34,887 nucleotides of DNA from an uncultured Clostridium sp. (GTDB taxonomy: Bacteria; Bacillota; Clostridia; Lachnospirales; Lachnospiraceae), in contig CALELW010000219.1 in NCBI GenBank assembly GCA_937902905.1, positions 1 through 34,887 of the forward strand, given 5' to 3'. The number at the start of each line of letters is the position of its first letter. Within the stretch, counting starts at the first letter, position 1. This document shows positions 30,438 through 34,887 of this stretch, piece after piece. The position numbers and the translations under genes are program-made. The notes below the pieces were generated by a model. It did not search any database. It was not told where the DNA came from and worked only from the letters and a program-made list of their open reading frames with translations.

Positions 30438-31068
30438 CGTTGTACTTTTTTGGTTTTGTACTTGCGGCCGTGCTGTCTGGAAGTACGGTTACGATGCATG
30501 ATGCCGTTAAATTGCGTGAAAGTAAGGTGGCAGTAATCGTTACTGTTCCCGGAGAAATTCCGGTTACCACACCACGTGAATTTATGGTCGCAACACTTTC
30601 ATCGGAACTTTCAAACACTGGTTTCTCGGCAGAAGTATTTGGTTTAATAATTGTTTCAAGCCTTGTTCTCTGGGAGAAAGGAACAGAAACCTGATTTTTC
30701 ATAAACTTAATACTTACCGCATTTGGTGAAACACGAACCCGGCATTTGAGGGTGCGGACTACTTTCTTTCCTTTTTTGATAGTAACGTTAATGACCGAAG
30801 AACCAACAGCAAGGGCAGATACGCTGGTATATCTTGCATTTGGTCTGTCGGTTTTCACTGTTGCAATTGAAGGTTTTGAGGAAGTAAAAATAATCTTTTG
30901 CTTCTTTTTTGCATTATACACGCGAAGCGAAAAAGTGCTTCCAACAGTCATATTTAATTTTTTCATATTCAGCTTTGGTTTTTTTGCTGCGGCGAAAGAA
31001 GTGCCGGCCGGTAAAACCAAATTGATGAGAAGTACAAATACCAAAAGAGAGGTAAACTTTTTCTTCAT
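30388..31068 (-). CDS. Secreted protein with two Ig-like (Big_2-type) domains
   Basis: 226 residues from the ATG at 31068. Signal peptide about 1-27 (M-K-K-K, hydrophobic core, S-F-A-A-A). A first lysine-rich Ig-like domain runs about 30-118. The second (about 119-205) is a clear Big_2 repeat with S-S-D-E-S-V-A-T-I-N-S-R-G-V-V-T-G-I-S-P-G-T-V-T-I-T-A spread over its second half. A short Lys/Ser tail ends it. AAAGGAG lies 9 bases upstream of the start; longer readings lack a site and a signal. No enzyme domain, anchor or sortase motif is present, so it is probably a surface or matrix protein. It diverges from the response regulator gene. Confidence 0.82.
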   Translation of the reverse strand: MKKKFTSLLVFVLLINLVLPAGTSFAAAKKPKLNMKKLNMTVGSTFSLRVYNAKKKQKIIFTSSKPSIATVKTDRPNARYTSVSALAVGSSVINVTIKKGKKVVRTLKCRVRVSPNAVSIKFMKNQVSVPFSQRTRLETIIKPNTSAEKPVFESSDESVATINSRGVVTGISPGTVTITATLLSRNLTASCIVTVLPDSTAASTKPKKYNEKKKLQSTAYHLAGTL

Positions 31069-31156
31069 GAAAAGGCTCCTTTCCATTGCATATTTACTTT
31101 GTACTGTAACTATAGTATGTGCTTGTGGCACAAACTTGTCACTTTGCCTGAAGGTC

Positions 31157-31185
31157 TTGAAATTGGTTTTTGAAACTGTTATGAT
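31157..31185 (+). promoter_or_regulatory. Sigma-A promoter of the two-component operon
   Basis: TTGAAA (31157-31162) and TATGAT (31180-31185) are 17 bases apart, about 40 bases before the ATG at 31225. Confidence 0.7.
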
Positions 31186-31224
31186 GGAAAAAAACAATAG
31201 GAAAAGATGGGAAAGGAGAAGACC

Positions 31225-31914
31225 ATGCAAAGAATTTTAATTGTAGACGATAACGAGGATATCCGAGAGGTTTTAGGTACATATGTAGCGAAAGAAGGCT
31301 TTGAACCGGTTGTGGCCAAGGACGGTTTCGAGGCTCTTGACATGTTTAAAAAAGCAAATCCGGCAGTTGTGCTGCTTGATGTCATGATGCCGGGGATGGA
31401 TGGTTATAAAGTTTGTGAAAAAATTCGTGAACAATCGGATGTGCCGATTATTCTTGTCACTGCAAAAGGAGACGATTACGACCGTGTCATGGGCTTAGAC
31501 ATTGGAGCTGACGATTATATTGTAAAGCCGTTTAATGGAGACGAGGTTATGGCACGTGTCCGTGCAGTGCTTCGCCGTATGGGGCGTTCGGAGTCGACAG
31601 AGGAAAAGAAGGTTTTAAATATCAGTGATTTGACGATAAATATTGAGACTTATACTGTTTATGTAGGAGCGGAAAAACTTCCAATGACGAAAAAAGAAGT
31701 GGAGACAATGTGGATTCTTGCCGGAAATCCAAGCAAGGTATTTACCAGAGATAACCTGTTAGACAGTTTGTGGGGACAGGATTATTTTGGTGACAGCCGT
31801 ACCGTGGATTCCCACATTAAAAGACTGCGTGCGAAACTAGATAAAGTACCACATCCAAATTGGGAGATTAAGACGATTTGGGGTTTAGGATATAAGTTTG
31901 AACTTACCATGTAA
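31225..31914 (+). CDS. OmpR-family response regulator
   Basis: 229 residues from the ATG at 31225. The receiver domain (1-120) has the acidic pair in V-D-D, phospho-acceptor D52 in L-L-D-V-M-M-P-G, T in V-T-A-K and K101 in V-K-P-F. A winged-helix DNA-binding domain (about 130-228) ends with the typical V-D-S-H-I-K-R-L-R-A-K-L and G-L-G-Y-K-F. AAAGGAG lies upstream. The kinase gene follows after 9 bases, so the two are partners. The target genes cannot be read from sequence; the divergent Ig-like gene is a candidate by position. Confidence 0.94.
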   Translation: MQRILIVDDNEDIREVLGTYVAKEGFEPVVAKDGFEALDMFKKANPAVVLLDVMMPGMDGYKVCEKIREQSDVPIILVTAKGDDYDRVMGLDIGADDYIVKPFNGDEVMARVRAVLRRMGRSESTEEKKVLNISDLTINIETYTVYVGAEKLPMTKKEVETMWILAGNPSKVFTRDNLLDSLWGQDYFGDSRTVDSHIKRLRAKLDKVPHPNWEIKTIWGLGYKFELTM

Positions 31915-31923
31915 GGAGCCGCT

Positions 31924-33381
31924 ATGAAGAAAATTTTTTGGCGTGTATTTGTTGCATTTGGTACGGTACTTTTGTTTTTTACGATATTGATTGGACTGAT
32001 GTTTACTCGCTTTAACCGCACAAATATTGTTGGTGCATATAAACAGCAGTTAGGTGATTTGGCGGATGGCGTTGTGACGCGGACGAGTCAGGCGGTAAAA
32101 GACCATGAGTCGGATGATTTCATGGATTATCTGCGAGCAATGGAAGATTTTGGAAAAATGCAGAACGTTGATATTTGGATTGTGGCAGACGAATCGAGTA
32201 AACATAAGTTATCTGATATGTATACCAATGTGCAGATGGAGGGATTAGACATCCCGAAAGAAACTGAAAATATCATTAAAGCGGCGTTTCAGGGAAAAAA
32301 GAAAAGTTACAGCGATTACGATGAAATTTACCAGACGGTTATGCTTCATCTGGCAGTGCCGGTTCGTGATAAAAGCGGTGACGTGTCGGGGGCGGTTGTC
32401 GTATCGGGACCGATGGAAATGCAGGAAAATACTGTAATTCAATACGAGAAATATATGCTGATCTGTGTTATGGTAGGAGCATTTTTGGCACTTTTATTAT
32501 CCTTTTTCTTCTCTAGGCAGCTTGTCCGTCCGATTATTCGGATTAAAGAGGCTGCTCTTGTGCTGGCTGCCGGAAATTATGCACATAAAACCGGAATCCG
32601 TCGTAAAGATGAACTGGGGGCGCTGGCAGAGAGCATGGACACGCTTTCCGATAAATTAGTGGAGGCGGAAGAATTCCGAGAGGATTTGGAGCAGAGCCGC
32701 CGTGACTTTTTTTCCAATGTATCCCATGAACTTCGCACGCCGATTGCTGTTATGAAAGGTTATGCTGACACGTTAGTGGCTGGATATGTAATCGATGAAA
32801 GTAAACGGACAGAATATTTGCAGCGGATTCAGAACGAGTGTAACGGTATGGAACATCTGGTGTCTGACCTTTTGATTTTGTCGCGGATGCAAAATCCGGA
32901 TTATGAATTAAATGTCGAAGTGTTAAATGTGATTGCCGTGGCACAGGATGCGATGCGTGGAATGCGTATTCTTATGCAGGAGAAAAATTTGACGGGCAAT
33001 GTTACCTATGATGATGAATGTTCTCTGATGAAGGGAGATTATGACAGAATCCGCCAGTTGTTTACCGTTCTTTTGCAAAATGCCGTAAAATATTCGGACG
33101 AGGGAACGGAGATTACTATGCATGTCGCAAAAGAAGAAGGCCTGATTGTGACGACAGTGAGAGATTTTGGCATTGTCATTCCGGAGAGTGAATGGGAAAA
33201 TGTATTTGAAAAATTTTACCGGGCAAGCAGCCACGGAGAAAAAGAAGGCTCCGGACTTGGACTGGTCGTGGCAAAGAATATTGTGAGTCGCCATAGTGGG
33301 CATATTTTTGTTCGAAGTGATGAAAAAAATGGAACTATTTTTACGATAGAATTTCCAGAAACTTCTGAAAATATTTCTTGA
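31924..33381 (+). CDS. Membrane sensor histidine kinase, partner of the OmpR regulator
   Basis: 485 residues. Helix 1 (about 7-29), an extracytoplasmic sensor (about 30-178), helix 2 (about 180-199), HAMP (about 200-252), HisKA with phospho-acceptor H268 in S-H-E-L-R-T-P-I, and an ATP-binding domain with N box L-Q-N-A-V-K-Y-S and G2 box G-S-G-L-G-L. The G1 box reads D414-F-G416-I-V418-I instead of the usual D-x-G-x-G-I, so one ATP-lid glycine is replaced by Val. Everything else looks functional. AAGGAGC precedes the ATG. The sensed signal is unknown. Confidence 0.93.
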   Translation: MKKIFWRVFVAFGTVLLFFTILIGLMFTRFNRTNIVGAYKQQLGDLADGVVTRTSQAVKDHESDDFMDYLRAMEDFGKMQNVDIWIVADESSKHKLSDMYTNVQMEGLDIPKETENIIKAAFQGKKKSYSDYDEIYQTVMLHLAVPVRDKSGDVSGAVVVSGPMEMQENTVIQYEKYMLICVMVGAFLALLLSFFFSRQLVRPIIRIKEAALVLAAGNYAHKTGIRRKDELGALAESMDTLSDKLVEAEEFREDLEQSRRDFFSNVSHELRTPIAVMKGYADTLVAGYVIDESKRTEYLQRIQNECNGMEHLVSDLLILSRMQNPDYELNVEVLNVIAVAQDAMRGMRILMQEKNLTGNVTYDDECSLMKGDYDRIRQLFTVLLQNAVKYSDEGTEITMHVAKEEGLIVTTVRDFGIVIPESEWENVFEKFYRASSHGEKEGSGLGLVVAKNIVSRHSGHIFVRSDEKNGTIFTIEFPETSENIS

Positions 33382-33406
33382 TATATTGCGATGTTTTCAG
33401 TATACT
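33378..33406 (+). promoter_or_regulatory. Sigma-A promoter of the 6S-like RNA
   Basis: TTGATA (33378-33383) and TATACT (33401-33406) are 17 bases apart. The -35 overlaps the last codon and stop of the kinase gene. Transcription should begin near 33413. Confidence 0.75.
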
Positions 33407-33412
33407 AATAGT

Positions 33413-33666
33413 ATCAAGAAACGAACATCTCCTGGAGTGTTCGATACCTTCTGAATTTTTGAACCTACAATACTTTAAACGGGATTCTTATATCTGTAGT
33501 TGGATGTCGGGCCGTCACTGCCGCAAGGTACTATGGTGACATAGCAACGGAAGACAGAAGGCTGCATGCGGTTGCCCACCTAGCCGATAGCTAGGAGTCA
33601 AAAATCAGAAGCCGGCATTTCGGGTAATTACGAAAGAGTTGGGCAGCGATTGGTCGCTGCCCTTTT
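33413..33666 (+). ncRNA. ssrS: Probable 6S RNA
   Basis: About 250 bases between its own promoter and a terminator, with no ORF. A 5' hairpin CGAACA...TGTTCG (33422-33443) is followed by a long closing stem: 33449-33467 (CTTCTGAATTTTTGA...) pairs almost perfectly with 33593-33611 (...TCAAAAATCAGAAG). Inside are the GAACCTACA and AAACGGGATTC stretches and a CCCACCTA region typical, as I remember them, of clostridial 6S RNAs, arranged as a rod with a central bubble. 6S RNA binds housekeeping RNA polymerase and down-regulates it in stationary phase. The identification is from pattern memory; another rod-like RNA is possible. Confidence 0.72.
33641..33666 (+). terminator. Terminator of the 6S-like RNA
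   Basis: GGGCAGCG (33641-33648) and CGCTGCCC (33655-33662) are perfectly inverted around ATTGGT, followed by TTTT. It lies 33 bases before the nadE start. Confidence 0.85.
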
Positions 33667-33698
33667 CTATATGTGGAAAAAGAAATGAGGAAAAAACG

Positions 33699-34887
33699 AT
33701 GAAAAACGGATTTTTAAAAGTGGCAGTTACGACACCGGATTTGCGCGTGGCAGACTGCGAATATAATAAAAATCAAATGGTTGAAAAAGTGAAAAAAATG
33801 GCAGACGAAAAAGTCTCTCTCGTTTGTTTTCCGGAATTTTCTCTGACCGGATACACGTGCGGAGACTTGTTTTTACATGACACCTTAGTGGAGGGGGCAA
33901 AAGATGCTTTAGCTGCATACTGCAAGGAGACGAAACCGTACGAAATTGTCAGTGTAGTCGGACTTCCGCTTGACCATAACGGAAAACTTTATAATGTGGC
34001 AGCAGTTGTTTATGGCGGGAAAGGTTTTTGTTTTTTGGCCAAAAAGCTATCTGCCAAACTACAGTGAATTTTATGAAGCACGTCAGTTTGTAGAAGCGCC
34101 GGCAGAAAATGGAGAGCATTTCTGGAAAGAGGGAGAGAGCGTTCCGTTTGGTGCCAATCTGATATTCACACACCAAAAATACCATCGTTTTTCCTTTGGA
34201 ATTGAGCTATGTGAGGATTTGTGGACGCCAATACCGCCATCTTGTGAGCTTGCTATGGCGGGAGCACATATTATTTTGAATTTGTCGGCAAGCGATGAGC
34301 TGACCGGCAAGGCGGGATACCGCAGAGAACTTGTGAAAAATCAGTCAGCACGTACCCTTTCGGCGTATTTATATGCGGATGCCGGTGAGGGAGAATCCAC
34401 GATGGATATGGTGTTTGCCGGTCATAATCTGATTGTGGAAAATGGCGTCGTTTTGAAAGAGAGCAAACCATTTGCAAAGGAAAAAGATTTAATTACGGAA
34501 ATTGATTTGGGGCGACTTCACAATGAAAGACGGCGTATGACAACCTTTACCAATGGACTGAAAAAAGACAACTTTACGACAATCTGGTTTGATTCAAATG
34601 TGCCGGAGGAAACAAAACTTACAAGAAGTTTTGAGAAGACACCATTTGTTCCTTCGACCCGTGCGCACAGAGAAGAACGGTGCGAAGAAATTCTGGCAAT
34701 TCAGTCGTATGGACTTGCCAAACGTCTGCGCCACACCGGCTGCAAACATGCCGTAATCGGGTTGTCCGGCGGTTTGGATTCGACCCTTGCGCTGCTTGTG
34801 ACTGTCCGTGCTTTTGATACGTTAAATTTAGAAAGAGAAGGAATTGTCTGTGTTACAATGCCATGTTTTGGAACAACAAATCGAACA
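33699..34887 (+). CDS. nadE: Glutamine-dependent NAD+ synthetase, frameshifted and cut off by the window end
   Basis: This enzyme makes NAD+ from nicotinate adenine dinucleotide, using ammonia released from glutamine. The N-terminal nitrilase-like glutaminase starts at ATG 33699 (TGAGGA upstream) with the catalytic Glu in F-P-E-F-S-L-T-G-Y. That frame ends at a stop at 34067. From about 34024 the +1 frame carries the rest without stops to the end: catalytic Lys in P-K-S-Y-L-P-N-Y, catalytic Cys in G-I-E-L-C-E-D-L-W, and the synthetase loop S-G-G-L-D-S-T. The shift lies within about 34010-34036, next to runs of five and six T, and one extra base explains it. A sequencing error, a real mutation or a programmed shift are possible. 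The C-terminal part of the synthetase is outside the window. Confidence 0.88.

Noticed and set aside
30416..31240. Two plus-strand ORFs opposite the Ig-like gene
   Set aside because: No ribosome binding sites and low-complexity Phe/Val-rich products; the minus strand has the signal peptide and Big_2 motifs.
33422..33443. CGAACA...TGTTCG as a LexA-type SOS box
   Set aside because: The half-sites are 10 bases apart instead of the 4-base spacing of the Gram-positive SOS box, and the sequence is explained as the 5' hairpin of the 6S-like RNA.

Overview
The window looks like chromosomal DNA of a spore-forming, anaerobic, plant-fibre-degrading member of the Lachnospiraceae (Clostridia, Roseburia/Butyrivibrio-like). 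The basis is AT-rich Firmicutes codon use, AAGGAGG ribosome binding sites, several GTG/TTG starts, a spoIIID gene, a complete rnfCDGEAB operon, a GH10 xylanase and a GH39 xylosidase, and secreted proteins with lysine-rich Ig-like (Big_2-type) domains. This placement is inference from gene content; no 16S or tRNA gene is present.

Layout. 1-9.2 kb is mostly housekeeping: the first codons of a leftward gene, a zinc-ribbon membrane protein, then pth-mfd-foldase lipoprotein-malQ rightward, meeting a leftward SGNH hydrolase-tmcAL pair tail to tail. 9.2-12.1 kb is the most accessory-looking stretch. It holds a 122-bp imperfect palindrome, then two copies of a structured interspersed repeat (A at 9658-9800, B at 11838-12131) bracketing a leftward operon for a secreted V8-type serine protease and a secreted Ig-like protein. 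12.2-18.8 kb carries ilvE, a metallophosphoesterase, a GH39 xylosidase, an AAA15-type ATPase whose downstream TOPRIM-like partner appears to survive only as a fused N- and C-terminal remnant, two tandem DUF4190 proteins and a leftward DUF2752 protein. 18.8-25.2 kb has a 50-residue acidic leftward ORF, ldh, a Na/Pi symporter, a large modular GH10 xylanase and spoIIID. 25.2-30.4 kb is the Rnf operon, the ion-pumping ferredoxin:NAD+ oxidoreductase. 30.4-34.9 kb has a leftward secreted Ig-like protein, an OmpR/histidine-kinase pair, a probable 6S RNA and a nadE gene that is frameshifted and runs off the end.

How they fit together: GH10 xylanase outside the cell and GH39 xylosidase inside would break down xylan, MalQ handles maltodextrins, and LDH and Rnf dispose of reductant, with Rnf coupling it to ion pumping. 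The foldase, Ig-like proteins and protease serve the cell surface.

Most notable second-look items: the A/B structured repeats with paired base changes between units; a sigma-E-like -10 for spoIIID lying exactly in the loop of the upstream gene's terminator, whose 3' arm also supplies the spoIIID ribosome binding site; two other genes whose ribosome binding site lies in one arm of an inverted repeat; the deleted partner of the AAA15 ATPase; and the nadE frameshift just before a catalytic lysine motif.
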